Source: Arcicella sp038230735 (lineage in GTDB: Bacteria > Bacteroidota > Bacteroidia > Cytophagales > Spirosomataceae). Taken from it: 64,000 nucleotides of DNA. Both the position numbers and the translations under genes were made by a program. Where the stretch lies: contig JBBRMR010000015.1 in assembly GCA_038230735.1 (NCBI GenBank), positions 1-64,000 of the forward strand, in the 5' to 3' direction. Positions 54,190 through 62,929 of the stretch are shown in pieces (the stretch's first letter is position 1; each line of letters opens with the position of its first letter). Under the pieces are notes generated by a model. That model worked only from the letters and a program-made list of their open reading frames with translations. It made no database searches and was not told where the DNA came from.

Positions 54190-54735
54190 CTACGCAAAAA
54201 TCTCATTCACCTTAATTTCGAAATCCTCTAAAACTGGTTTTGCCGAGCAAATATCATCGTCCGTACAGATTTGGGCTTGTTTCAGTGAAGTATAAACTTG
54301 AACGGTTTGGTTATCAGGATAAATCAACCATACTACGCTCACACCAGATTTAAAATATTCAACCGTTTTTTCTTCTACTTTATTGGCTTTGTCATTGCCA
54401 GAAATCACTTCAATTACAAAAGCTGGGATTTCATCCTCACCTTGCTTTGTAGCGGCTATTTGTTCTTTTGTAAGATAAGTAATATCAGGTCTTCTCATTT
54501 GAATTCCGCTCAATTGAACATCATATTCACAAATTAATGTGCCAATTTTCCATAACCCCTTCTCAATAAATAATTGATTCAACACTTCGTAAATGAAAAT
54601 TTGTTTTCTATTCATTCCTACAAATTTGATAAGTTCACCATCATTCCATTCATATTTAAAACCATCTTCTGGTTCCCAAGCCATGAACTCTTCCAAAGTT
54701 GTAGGCAAAGTCGATATATCTTTTGTTAGTACCAT
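54190..54735 (-). CDS. Uma2-family (DUF820) putative endonuclease, second copy
   Basis: A 181-residue protein with the Uma2 pattern: YEWNDGELIKFVGMNRKQ near the start, the core Asp in RRPDITYL, the E-x-x segment PAFVIEVISGND, and KTVEYFKSGVSVVWLIYPDNQTVQVY. It is clearly a homologue of the 32642 gene family but of another subgroup. Members occur in many copies per genome in this phylum; the biological role is unknown. Monocistronic by appearance, ending at the terminator at 54123-54167. Confidence 0.9.
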   Translation of the reverse strand: MVLTKDISTLPTTLEEFMAWEPEDGFKYEWNDGELIKFVGMNRKQIFIYEVLNQLFIEKGLWKIGTLICEYDVQLSGIQMRRPDITYLTKEQIAATKQGEDEIPAFVIEVISGNDKANKVEEKTVEYFKSGVSVVWLIYPDNQTVQVYTSLKQAQICTDDDICSAKPVLEDFEIKVNEIFA

Positions 54736-54788
54736 TAGATTAATATTTTTTATTCAAAAATAAACAAATTTGGCTGAATTACCAATAT

Positions 54789-56627
54789 TTACTCCACTGT
54801 AACGGATTTTGCCAAATTTCTCGGTTGATCCACATTACAACCCCGCATCACGGCAATGTGATAGGATAATAATTGCAGAGGAATCGTGGCAACCAACGGT
54901 ATTAAAGCCTCGTGCATGGCGGGGATTTCAATGGTATAATCTGCCATGGTTGGAATCAATTTATCCCCTTCCGTTACAATTGCAATCACCTTTCCTTTCC
55001 GTGCCTTCACTTCCTGAATATTTGATACCACTTTTTCATACGAGCTGTCTTTTGTGGCAATGAAAACTACGGGCATTTCTTCATCAATCAAGGCAATGGG
55101 TCCGTGCTTCATTTCCGCCGCTGGATAGCCCTCGGCGTGGATATAGGAGATTTCTTTCAATTTCAAAGCCCCTTCCAAAGCCACTGGAAAATTATATCCA
55201 CGACCTAAATAAATAAAATTACGAGCATCTTTAAACTTTTCGGCAATCTCTTTTACCTTCTCATCGGTCAATAAAACCTTTTCAATTTTTGAGGGAATTC
55301 TTTCCAATTCAAACAACAACCTTCTAAAAGTATCTTCGTGTAACGTACCTTTTTTACGAGCCACCGCAATTGCCATCATCGCCAAAACTGTAACCTGTGC
55401 CGTAAAAGCCTTGGTGGAAGCCACACCAATTTCGGGTCCTGCGTGGGTATATGCTCCTGCATGACTTGCTCTTGGAATGGACGCACCCACCACATTACAT
55501 ACGCCAATGATGGTTGCTCCCTTCGATTTTGCCAATTCAATGGCTGCCAAAGTATCCGCCGTCTCACCCGACTGTGATATGGCAAAAACGAAATCGCCTT
55601 CCTTGATAATGGGATTACGATAACGGAATTCAGAGGCATATTCCACCTCCACGTTAATTCTCGCTAATTCTTCAAAAATATATTCTGCTACCAAACCAGC
55701 GTGCCACGATGTTCCGCAAGCCACGATAACGATTCGTTTGGTTTTAGCTAATTTATCAATATAATCACGTAAACCGCCCAACACCAAATGACCATTATCG
55801 GCATTTAATCGCCCACGCATACAATCCGCCACGGAACGAGGTTGTTCAAAGATTTCTTTCAACATAAAATGCTCATAACCCCCTTTTTCAATGGCTTCCA
55901 ATTCCATTTCAATCGTCTGAATATAAGGGGATTGTAAGATATTATCAACATTTTTAACGGTCAGTTCTCCATCACGAACTACGGCTAGTTCGTAGTCGTT
56001 CAAATAAATCATTTCGTTAGTATATTCAATAATGGGCGTGGCATCAGAAGCGAAGAAAAATTCATTTTCACCCACACCAATCACTAAGGGCGAACCCTTG
56101 CGAGCGGCAATTAATTGATTGGGGTTAGTCGCATCCATAATTACGATGGCATACGCACCCACCACTTCCTTCATCGCCAAACGCACGGCTTCTTCCAATA
56201 AACAACCCGTATTTTGCTGAATATCTTCAATGAAATGTATAAAAACCTCAGAGTCAGTATCGGAATGAAAAACGTGTCCTTTTTTCAGTAAATTCTTTTT
56301 GATTGAATCGTAATTTTCAATGATTCCGTTGTGAATTATGGCAAGATTTTCTTTGGCGGAATAATGCGGATGAGCATTGCGGTCGTTGGGTTCGCCGTGG
56401 GTTGCCCAACGGGTGTGTCCAATTCCGATGGTACTGTGGAGGTTTTCACTGGTCAAAGAGGCTTCGAGGTCTTTTACTTTTCCTTTTTTCTTATAGACAT
56501 TCAGTCCTTCTTCGTTCAATAATGCCACGCCAGCACTATCATATCCACGATACTCTAATCTTTTTAATCCTTTGATAATCAGAGGATAGGCTTCACGATG
56601 CCCAACATAAGCGACAATTCCGCACAT
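54789..56627 (-). CDS. glmS: Glutamine-fructose-6-phosphate aminotransferase (isomerizing)
   Basis: A 612-residue enzyme that makes glucosamine-6-phosphate for peptidoglycan and lipopolysaccharide. The N-terminal Cys after Met (MCGIVAYVG) is the glutaminase nucleophile; RLEYRGYDSAG and GHTRWATHG follow; two SIS domains (about 285-430 and 460-600) contain SQSGETADTLAAIE and the end LAKSVTVE. The start at 56627 is required for the Cys to be residue 2; upstream residues to 56681 are not coding. No glmS ribozyme was seen upstream. The gene follows DUF4270 and the GT5-like gene on the same strand. Confidence 0.97.
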   Translation of the reverse strand: MCGIVAYVGHREAYPLIIKGLKRLEYRGYDSAGVALLNEEGLNVYKKKGKVKDLEASLTSENLHSTIGIGHTRWATHGEPNDRNAHPHYSAKENLAIIHNGIIENYDSIKKNLLKKGHVFHSDTDSEVFIHFIEDIQQNTGCLLEEAVRLAMKEVVGAYAIVIMDATNPNQLIAARKGSPLVIGVGENEFFFASDATPIIEYTNEMIYLNDYELAVVRDGELTVKNVDNILQSPYIQTIEMELEAIEKGGYEHFMLKEIFEQPRSVADCMRGRLNADNGHLVLGGLRDYIDKLAKTKRIVIVACGTSWHAGLVAEYIFEELARINVEVEYASEFRYRNPIIKEGDFVFAISQSGETADTLAAIELAKSKGATIIGVCNVVGASIPRASHAGAYTHAGPEIGVASTKAFTAQVTVLAMMAIAVARKKGTLHEDTFRRLLFELERIPSKIEKVLLTDEKVKEIAEKFKDARNFIYLGRGYNFPVALEGALKLKEISYIHAEGYPAAEMKHGPIALIDEEMPVVFIATKDSSYEKVVSNIQEVKARKGKVIAIVTEGDKLIPTMADYTIEIPAMHEALIPLVATIPLQLLSYHIAVMRGCNVDQPRNLAKSVTVE

Positions 56628-56726
56628 AACTTTTTGGTTAATCAGTAATATATTACCACAAAAATAAAGCGGAGATTTCATATTATGAACCTCCGCTTCG
56701 GATTAATTTATTGAATAGTCAAATTC

Positions 56727-58229
56727 CTACTTACTAACGTAGGTATAATAAACCTTCAATCTAATATTTTTAGCATTAAAAACGGCTCTATCCACATCCG
56801 AACTTAATATTTTTGTTCCAGAAGCCAACCCACGTGTACCTTGTGCATTGGTCGTGAAAGTGGTGGGGGAAATGACCCAGCCATTGCTTGGACTTCTACC
56901 CGATAAAATGTTTTGCAAAGAACTCGTTACATTAAATGTAAAGGTATTCGCTCTATTTTGATAAGTTGATGTTGAACCCTCACCCGTAACAATTCGCAAA
57001 TTTCCAGTGGCATCTTTAGTAGTCCTCACCAAGCGATTATCCTTCGTACTTTCAATTAGAATTAAATCGGATGGTAAGGCAAAATTACTTGGATTAGCAT
57101 TGGGTTCTAACACTAATTCTGCTTTATTAATCGCTATATCTGCCCGTGATTTCAATTTAGCCAATGTTGGAAACTGTACCTTCATCACCAATCCAGAAGC
57201 GTTTTGGATATAAACTTCTCCGTTAGCTTGTTTAGATGATAAAGCATCCGTAACCTTCACAAGTTTTGCTAATGCACCCGTCCGAGCCGTAGTAATTTTG
57301 TTGAATCTAACGTTTTTGGGAGTAGCAATTTCACGGTCGTAAACCTGCAAAAAATTAAATTTAGTGGTATCAACCGTTGCCGTTATACTATCGGCAGTAT
57401 TCGCTTTATTTCTGAGGGTATAAGTATATTTATAGTTGTAATAGACTCGCATCAACGCAAAGATTGGGTCAAAGCCGACAATAGCGGCATTTTTGGTGCT
57501 TTCAGATGTCAAGGCAAAACCACGAGTCGTTTTTCTAAACTCAGTACCAACCGTGGCAAGGTCTTTTTTAGGATCTCTTTGGCTGGCGATAAAACTGATG
57601 AAAGATGGGTCAGTGATTGACATTCTCAACGTGTCAAATTTACCCGCCCCCGAAATAATGTTACTGTTTCGGATGGGTCTAATTTTGGCATTTTGAATTT
57701 GACCAATAATTTTGGTGCTCAAAGTTGGGGCATCCGAATTACTAAAATACTGTTTATCAACATTCAGAAGTGCGTTGTCTGCTAATTGCATCAACTTGAT
57801 GGTTTGGCGTTGGTTAGTATCTCCTTGATAAAAGTTGTAAGGCAAAAAGAATCGAATCGAATCAACTTTTGAAGGAAAACGAACCCATTTCACATTTTTT
57901 CTTCCCGCAGTATCAACCGTTGAATAAAGCGTATCGAAGGGTACAATGTGAAAATAACTATTTGCTTCAATTACTCCAAGGGAAGGGTCAGTGGTGCGTC
58001 CCACTAAAAGCGATGAAGTACCACTGGTGAGGATTGAATCCAATAAAACTGTTGAAGCATCAACCGTGAGTGTATCGGTATAAAGTACGCCAATATCTTG
58101 TGCAAATACCTCAGAACCAATCTCTTGTGGGTCTTCGCAAGCCGTTAAAGTAACAAAAAAACTAATGATTAGACTGGCAAATATACCGTTACGCAGTCGC
58201 CATTTCTGTGTAGAGAACGTTGTAAGCAT
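56727..58229 (-). CDS. DUF4270 surface lipoprotein
   Basis: A 500-residue protein with a lipoprotein signal peptide (IFASLIISFFVTLTAC, lipobox LTAC) and then EDPQEIGSEVF, the usual start of DUF4270. A long beta-rich domain follows, with LVGRTTDPSLGVIEANSYF and a C-terminal RGLASGTKILSSD. DUF4270 lipoproteins are specific to Bacteroidota and mostly of unknown function; they lie in a conserved order next to the short GT5-like gene and panC. Start choice: ATG at 58229 gives a normal signal peptide; upstream starts to 58277 would overlap the preceding gene more. It still overlaps the GT5-like gene by 41 nt. Confidence 0.9.
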   Translation of the reverse strand: MLTTFSTQKWRLRNGIFASLIISFFVTLTACEDPQEIGSEVFAQDIGVLYTDTLTVDASTVLLDSILTSGTSSLLVGRTTDPSLGVIEANSYFHIVPFDTLYSTVDTAGRKNVKWVRFPSKVDSIRFFLPYNFYQGDTNQRQTIKLMQLADNALLNVDKQYFSNSDAPTLSTKIIGQIQNAKIRPIRNSNIISGAGKFDTLRMSITDPSFISFIASQRDPKKDLATVGTEFRKTTRGFALTSESTKNAAIVGFDPIFALMRVYYNYKYTYTLRNKANTADSITATVDTTKFNFLQVYDREIATPKNVRFNKITTARTGALAKLVKVTDALSSKQANGEVYIQNASGLVMKVQFPTLAKLKSRADIAINKAELVLEPNANPSNFALPSDLILIESTKDNRLVRTTKDATGNLRIVTGEGSTSTYQNRANTFTFNVTSSLQNILSGRSPSNGWVISPTTFTTNAQGTRGLASGTKILSSDVDRAVFNAKNIRLKVYYTYVSK

Positions 58230-58998
58230 CAATATCATTTTCAGCAATAAATTGCACATTTTTGTCAGGTAATTCATTAATAATTTTGTTAAAAATCTCT
58301 ATTTTTTCTTCTTGTGTGGTAATGATAACATCGGAATACTCAATACCAATTTTCATAAAACCTTCATAATCTGCCGAAGCAATGTTTTGTAGCATACTAT
58401 CTTCAATTCCATCCAATCTTACTTTCTCAAAAATCTCATCGGCGTTGAATTTGTGAGCAAATTCATTGTCGAATAGGGAGGAAATAACCTTAGACCCTTT
58501 AAAAATTGGGTCGTCTTTGTAGGTCGTTTTTAGGTATAAAGGAACTAAAGCAGTCATCCAATCGCTGCAATGCACGATATCGGGCGACCAACCTAATTTT
58601 TTCACGGTTTCCAGAGCACCTTTACAGAAAAATACGGCTCTTTCATCATTGTCTGCGTAAAAACTATTTTCTTTGTCCGATAAAACGTACTTCCGTTGGA
58701 AAAAGTCTTCGTTATCAATAAAATAAACCTGCAATCTTGCCGAGGGCAAAGAAGCAACCTTAATGGTTACGGGTTTGTCATCATCGCCAACGGGAACGGT
58801 AAATCCAGATAATCTAACTACTTCATGGAGACGGTTTTTTCTTTCGTTAATCAATCCGAATCTTGGCACTAAAATCCTGATATCAAAGCCTTTATCCTGC
58901 ATGGCAGAGGGCAGCTTTCTGAGAAAATCAGCGACATGAGTTGTATTGAGAAAAGGGTCAACTTCATTGGCAACGTAAAGGATACGCAATTTAGACAT
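58189..58998 (-). CDS. Short GT5-type glycogen/starch synthase-like protein (N-terminal domain only)
   Basis: A 269-residue protein equal to the N-terminal Rossmann domain of glycogen synthase: LRILYVANEVDPF, LRKLPSAMQDKGFDIRILVPRFGLINER, YFIDNEDFFQRKYVL, and IVHCSDWMTALVPLYLK. The C-terminal GT1 domain that carries the catalytic Glu and the ADP-glucose site is missing and not encoded next to it. In this phylum a stand-alone version of this domain in front of DUF4270 and divergent from panC is normal, so it is not a fresh truncation. Role unknown; classic glycogen synthase activity is unlikely. Confidence 0.88.
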   Translation of the reverse strand: MSKLRILYVANEVDPFLNTTHVADFLRKLPSAMQDKGFDIRILVPRFGLINERKNRLHEVVRLSGFTVPVGDDDKPVTIKVASLPSARLQVYFIDNEDFFQRKYVLSDKENSFYADNDERAVFFCKGALETVKKLGWSPDIVHCSDWMTALVPLYLKTTYKDDPIFKGSKVISSLFDNEFAHKFNADEIFEKVRLDGIEDSMLQNIASADYEGFMKIGIEYSDVIITTQEEKIEIFNKIINELPDKNVQFIAENDIDAYNVLYTEMATA

Positions 58999-59252
58999 TG
59001 TTGTCGTAGTTAGTGGCTTTGTGGACGTTAAAAAGTGTTAAGGCAAGAAGCCATCACGATAAACCAAAGCGGGAAGTAATTGTGAAAAATCATGCAAAAA
59101 TACAATAAAATTACGGATATTACAAATTGCGGAGCAACATGAACGGGGAAACATGAACGGAAATAAATGAAAAAACGGCTATCTTTGACCATTGATTTTC
59201 ATGTAATTACTGTTTATTGTTCACCGTGTGCCATTTACCAACTATTAAAAAA

Positions 59253-60092
59253 ATGCAAATATTTAATTCAATCTCTTCCTTACAAAATTTTCTAAAATCT
59301 CAACGTTTATTAGGACTTTCGGTAGGCTTTGTTCCTACGATGGGGGCATTACACACGGGACACTTATCCTTAATTGAAGCCTCCAAAAAGCAAGATGACT
59401 TGACGGTTTGTAGTATTTTTGTCAATCCTACGCAATTCAATAATGACCATGATTTATTGATATATCCACGCACCTTAGAGGCTGACTGTCAGATGCTTGA
59501 ATCCGTTGACTGTGATGTGGTTTTTGCTCCAAGTGCTGAAGAAATGTACCCACAATTACCCCAAATTAAATTTGATTTTAGTGATTTGGAACGAGTCATG
59601 GAAGGACAATTTAGACCAGGACACTTCAACGGTGTTGGGATTGTGGTCTCGAAATTGTTCAATATCATTGAGCCTGACAATGCTTATTTTGGGCAAAAGG
59701 ATTTACAACAATGTGCCGTGGTGAATCGTTTGGTAAAAGATTTGAGTTTTTCTTTAACCCTCAACATTTGTCCAACGCAAAGAGAAACGGATGGTTTGGC
59801 GATGTCTTCACGAAATAGAAATCTTTCGCCCGAACAACGTGCTGATGCTCCACACATATATAAAGCATTGCAAAAAGCAGTGGATTTACTGAAAGAAAAT
59901 AAAACCTCGCCAGCAGTAAAAACCTTTGTTGAACAGTATTTCAAGGCATTATCGAATTTTGAATTGGAATATTTTGAAATATCAGATTTTGAAACCTTGC
60001 AACCCATTAATGAACTACAATTGAGAAAAACCGCTTTATGTATTGCCGCTTTTATGGGCAAGACTCGATTGATTGATAATGTGATTGTTTAA
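59253..60092 (+). CDS. panC: Pantothenate synthetase
   Basis: A 279-residue ATP-dependent ligase that joins pantoate and beta-alanine. Motifs: VGFVPTMGALHTGHLSLIE (HIGH-like), SIFVNPTQFNNDHDLLIYPRT, YFGQKDLQQ, PTQRETDGLAMSSRN (KMSKS-like). The ATG at 59253 fits the family start; the 12 codons before it are not conserved. It is followed by panD and a flippase-like gene on the same strand. Two ACATGAACGG words lie in its leader region (59137-59160). Confidence 0.95.
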   Translation: MQIFNSISSLQNFLKSQRLLGLSVGFVPTMGALHTGHLSLIEASKKQDDLTVCSIFVNPTQFNNDHDLLIYPRTLEADCQMLESVDCDVVFAPSAEEMYPQLPQIKFDFSDLERVMEGQFRPGHFNGVGIVVSKLFNIIEPDNAYFGQKDLQQCAVVNRLVKDLSFSLTLNICPTQRETDGLAMSSRNRNLSPEQRADAPHIYKALQKAVDLLKENKTSPAVKTFVEQYFKALSNFELEYFEISDFETLQPINELQLRKTALCIAAFMGKTRLIDNVIV

Positions 60093-60116
60093 CTTTGTGA
60101 AATAATTTTAAAATCT

Positions 60117-60144
60117 CATGGCTTACAGCTCATGGCTTACAGCT
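60117..60144. repeat. Perfect tandem 14-mer between panC and panD
   Basis: CATGGCTTACAGCT occurs twice in tandem (60117-60130, 60131-60144), filling much of the 68-nt gap. It is another example of a short word repeated in an intergenic space of this genome. Confidence 0.8.
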
Positions 60145-60160
60145 GTTTTAAATCAAAAAT

Positions 60161-60508
60161 ATGTTTATTCACGTAATGAAATCTAAACTCCACCGTGTTA
60201 AAATCACCCAAGCGGAGTTAAATTATGTAGGAAGTGTAACCATCGACGAAGACCTCATGGACGCTGCCAATCTTATTGAAAATGAAAAAGTACAGATTGT
60301 TAATAACAATAACGGCGAGCGTTTTGAGACTTACGTTATCAAAGGAGAGAGAGGTTCGGGAACAGTGTGTTTAAACGGTGCGGCTGCCCGCAGAGCCCAG
60401 GTGGGCGATATTGTCATCATTATTGCGTATGGTTTAATGACATCCGAAGAAGCCAAAGAACACAAACCCAATTTGGTTTTTCCCGATAGTAATAACCACT
60501 TGGTGTGA
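60161..60508 (+). CDS. panD: Aspartate 1-decarboxylase
   Basis: A 115-residue pro-enzyme that gives beta-alanine for pantothenate. It starts MFIHVMKSKLHRVKIT, has the self-cleavage site Gly-Ser within NYVGSVTIDED (Ser becomes the pyruvoyl group), and the C-terminal NGAAARRAQVGDIVIIIAYG. Length is normal. The stop overlaps the start of the next gene by one base (TGATG), indicating translational coupling with the flippase-like gene. No sign of PanZ/PanM regulation. Confidence 0.95.
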   Translation: MFIHVMKSKLHRVKITQAELNYVGSVTIDEDLMDAANLIENEKVQIVNNNNGERFETYVIKGERGSGTVCLNGAAARRAQVGDIVIIIAYGLMTSEEAKEHKPNLVFPDSNNHLV

Positions 60509-61506
60509 TGAAAAAAACACTTCAATATTTAGTTTTTTTGGGCATTGGCGGAGGGTTGATTTGGTACTCAATTGCTTCTGGAATTATTAATCCCACTAAA
60601 CTTTGGGAAGACGTTTCACACGCTAATTTGTGGTATGTGGGCTTAATGATTGTGTTGATGATTGTGGCACATGGCAGTCGGGCAGCACGTTGGCAAATGT
60701 TATTAGAACCTTTGGGTTATAAGCCCTCATTTTTTAATGTCAATAATGCCGTGTGGTTAGGATATTTTGCCAATAATTTAGTGCCACGTTTGGGCGAAGT
60801 TACTCGTTGTAGTCAGTTGTATAAAAGTGATAATATTCCCGTTGAAAAATCTTTGGGTACGGTGGTTACGGATAGAATTTTTGATGTAGTAACACTTTTT
60901 GTGTTGCTAATTCTCCATTTTATTATTGATTTTGACAGACTTTGGGCGTTTATTAACCAACAGATAGCTCAAAATTCGGGCGAAAAAACGGGTAAATCTA
61001 ACCTTATTTTCTTTTTGTTAATTGGCGTTATTATTATTGGTTTTTTATTTTTTATTTTCCGTAAAAAAATATTGCAAATCTCAATAGTTCAGACCATTAT
61101 CGAAAAACTGCAAGGACTTTTGGATGGACTATTAAGTATTAGACATCTCAAAAATCCCCCTTTATTTATCTTTTATTCGATTGTGATTTGGGCAATGTAT
61201 TACTCAATGGGTTACGTACTTTTCTTTGCCATTCCAAAGTTTTCAAGTTTACCACCAATGGCAGGATTGACGGTGTTGGTTTCAGGAGCATTAGCCATGA
61301 TTTTACCTTCGCCAGGCGGTGCAGGAACGGTAACTGCCATCGTTTCACCCGTATTGGTAACGATGTACGGACTCTCAAAAGATGATGCAGGAACACTCTC
61401 AACCTTCATCCAAAGTTCACAAATGTTAGTAACGTTGGTGATTGGATCGGTTATTTTTTTAGGGTCAATTTTTATCTCGAATAAGAAAAAAGTGCTTTCT
61501 AATTAG
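60508..61506 (+). CDS. Lysylphosphatidylglycerol-synthase-like flippase-domain membrane protein (UPF0104)
   Basis: A 332-residue protein with about eight membrane segments. Family marks: HGSRAARWQMLLEPLGY, ANNLVPRLGEVTRCSQLYK, a VVTDRIFDVVTLFVLL block and the C-terminal LPSPGGAGTVTAIVSP. Related domains act as lipid flippases in MprF and in polyprenyl or hopanoid pathways; for this stand-alone version the lipid is unknown. It is coupled to panD and precedes rfaE2, so a role in envelope lipids would fit but is not shown. Confidence 0.9.
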   Translation: MKKTLQYLVFLGIGGGLIWYSIASGIINPTKLWEDVSHANLWYVGLMIVLMIVAHGSRAARWQMLLEPLGYKPSFFNVNNAVWLGYFANNLVPRLGEVTRCSQLYKSDNIPVEKSLGTVVTDRIFDVVTLFVLLILHFIIDFDRLWAFINQQIAQNSGEKTGKSNLIFFLLIGVIIIGFLFFIFRKKILQISIVQTIIEKLQGLLDGLLSIRHLKNPPLFIFYSIVIWAMYYSMGYVLFFAIPKFSSLPPMAGLTVLVSGALAMILPSPGGAGTVTAIVSPVLVTMYGLSKDDAGTLSTFIQSSQMLVTLVIGSVIFLGSIFISNKKKVLSN

Positions 61507-61594
61507 AAGCATTTATCTTTTGAAGTAAGAAATATATTACCTTAAATCGTCATAAAACTATCTTTTCTATCTTACCTATGTGGTAAAAAAACAA

Positions 61595-62071
61595 ATGACA
61601 CAGAATAAGATTTATTCCTTAGAAAACCTCAAAAAGCAAGTCGAAAACTGGCAAAATCAAGGACACAAAATTGTCTTTACCAATGGCTGTTTTGATATTG
61701 TCCATCTGGGGCATATAGATTATTTGGAAAAAGCTCGCAACTTGGGCGATAAGTTAATTTTGGGCTTAAATACCGATGATTCCGTAAAAAGACTAAAAGG
61801 CGAAAGTCGTCCCGTGGTGAATGAATACGCTCGTTCAAGGATGATGGCAGCTTTTGAATTTGTGGATGCTGTAGTGTTTTTTGACGAACCCACGCCCAAA
61901 GAACTAATTGAAACGTTAAAACCTAATATTTTAGTAAAAGGCGATGATTATACCGTTGAAACTATTGTGGGGGCAGATTTTGTTATAGCAAAAGGAGGCG
62001 AGGTAAAAACGATTCCCCTAGTAAAAGGTTATTCAACCACGAGTTTAATAGAAAAAATAAAACAACTATAA
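61595..62071 (+). CDS. rfaE2: D-glycero-beta-D-manno-heptose 1-phosphate adenylyltransferase
   Basis: A 158-residue nucleotidyltransferase equal to the C-terminal half of HldE. Motifs: VFTNGCFDIVHLGHIDYLE (HxGH is HLGH), GLNTDDSVKRLKGESRPV and KGDDYTVETIVGADFV. It makes ADP-heptose for the lipopolysaccharide core; the kinase half must be encoded elsewhere. ATG 61595 gives a normal start; GTG 61580 would add five codons. Stand-alone RfaE2 is usual in this phylum. The next gene follows after 3 nt. Confidence 0.92.
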   Translation: MTQNKIYSLENLKKQVENWQNQGHKIVFTNGCFDIVHLGHIDYLEKARNLGDKLILGLNTDDSVKRLKGESRPVVNEYARSRMMAAFEFVDAVVFFDEPTPKELIETLKPNILVKGDDYTVETIVGADFVIAKGGEVKTIPLVKGYSTTSLIEKIKQL

Positions 62072-62074
62072 AAC

Positions 62075-62761
62075 ATGATAGGAATATATGTAATCACATT
62101 AGTCTTTGCAGGAATTGGAATGTTGGTGCAATGGCGTTTAAAGAGCAAGTTTCAAAAATATTCGGAAGTACAGCTTCAAAATGGACTTTCGGGCAAAGAA
62201 ATTGCGGAAAAAATGTTGCGAGATAATAACATTTTTGATGTAAAAATTATGTCCGTTGAAGGGCAATTAACTGACCATTATAATCCAGCCGACAAAACGG
62301 TAAATCTAAGCCCAGACGTATATCAGGGCAGAAGTGCCTCGGCGGCGGCGGTTGCTTCTCACGAGTGTGGACACGCTGTTCAGCACGCCGTTGCGTATTC
62401 GATGTTACAATTCCGCAGTTCTATGGTGCCCGTTTTGAACATTGCCAATAACTTTATGCCCATGGCTTTGATGGTTGGCATGATGATATTGTATTCAACG
62501 GGTAACAAGTTGGTCTTGACAATTGGCGTGGCACTGTTTGCGATTGCAACCCTTTTCAGTTTTGTAACTTTACCCGTAGAATTTGATGCCAGCCGAAGAG
62601 CATTGGCATGGATGGAATCCAAGAATGTGGTAACGGCAGAAGAACAAGCCATGGCAAAAGATGCCCTTTGGTGGGCGGCAATGACGTATGTGGCGGCGGC
62701 TTTGGGAATGTTGGCTCAATTGCTTTATTATGTAAGTGCTTTGAACAGACGGAATGACTGA
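62075..62761 (+). CDS. YugP-type membrane zinc metallopeptidase
   Basis: A 228-residue membrane protein with one segment at the N-terminus, the zinc motif HECGH (in VASHECGHAVQH, near residue 95-99), two membrane segments around 115-160, and the third ligand region EFDASRRAL. This is the Zn_peptidase_2/YugP layout. Substrates are unknown in this phylum. It lies 3 nt after rfaE2, likely co-transcribed, and ends at the terminator at 62785-62820. Confidence 0.9.
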   Translation: MIGIYVITLVFAGIGMLVQWRLKSKFQKYSEVQLQNGLSGKEIAEKMLRDNNIFDVKIMSVEGQLTDHYNPADKTVNLSPDVYQGRSASAAAVASHECGHAVQHAVAYSMLQFRSSMVPVLNIANNFMPMALMVGMMILYSTGNKLVLTIGVALFAIATLFSFVTLPVEFDASRRALAWMESKNVVTAEEQAMAKDALWWAAMTYVAAALGMLAQLLYYVSALNRRND

Positions 62762-62784
62762 CAAATATTTTTGAATATCTCAAG

Positions 62785-62820
62785 AGCCTTTCAGCGTAAT
62801 TCTGGAAGGCTTTTTGTTTT
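62785..62820 (+). terminator. Intrinsic terminator after the zinc peptidase gene
   Basis: Stem AGCCTTTCAG (62785-62794) / CTGGAAGGCT (62802-62811) with one G-U pair, then TTTTTGTTTT on the plus strand. Confidence 0.85.
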
Positions 62821-62891
62821 GAGAATTCGTTTATTGAAGATAATTGAGAAAGAAGTTTTAAATTTGAAGAGAAATTTAATCTTTACTCCCT

Positions 62892-62918
62892 GCCTCGTTG
62901 CCTTCGTGCCTCGTTGCC
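62892..62918. repeat. Direct word repeat upstream of mgtE
   Basis: The 11-mer GCCTCGTTGCC occurs at 62892-62902 and 62908-62918 with a TTCGT spacer, 12 nt before the mgtE ATG. A pyrimidine-rich word repeat as elsewhere in the window. Confidence 0.7.
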
Positions 62919-62929
62919 TCTAATAAAAT

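Noticed and set aside
56628..56726. glmS ribozyme upstream of glmS
   Set aside because: Only a short GCGGAG/CTCCGC hairpin is present; the ribozyme core is not recognisable, and it is mainly known from Firmicutes.
62380..62783. Long minus-strand open frames inside the zinc peptidase gene
   Set aside because: They are shadows of the HECGH-containing gene; no family likeness and no own promoter or spacing.
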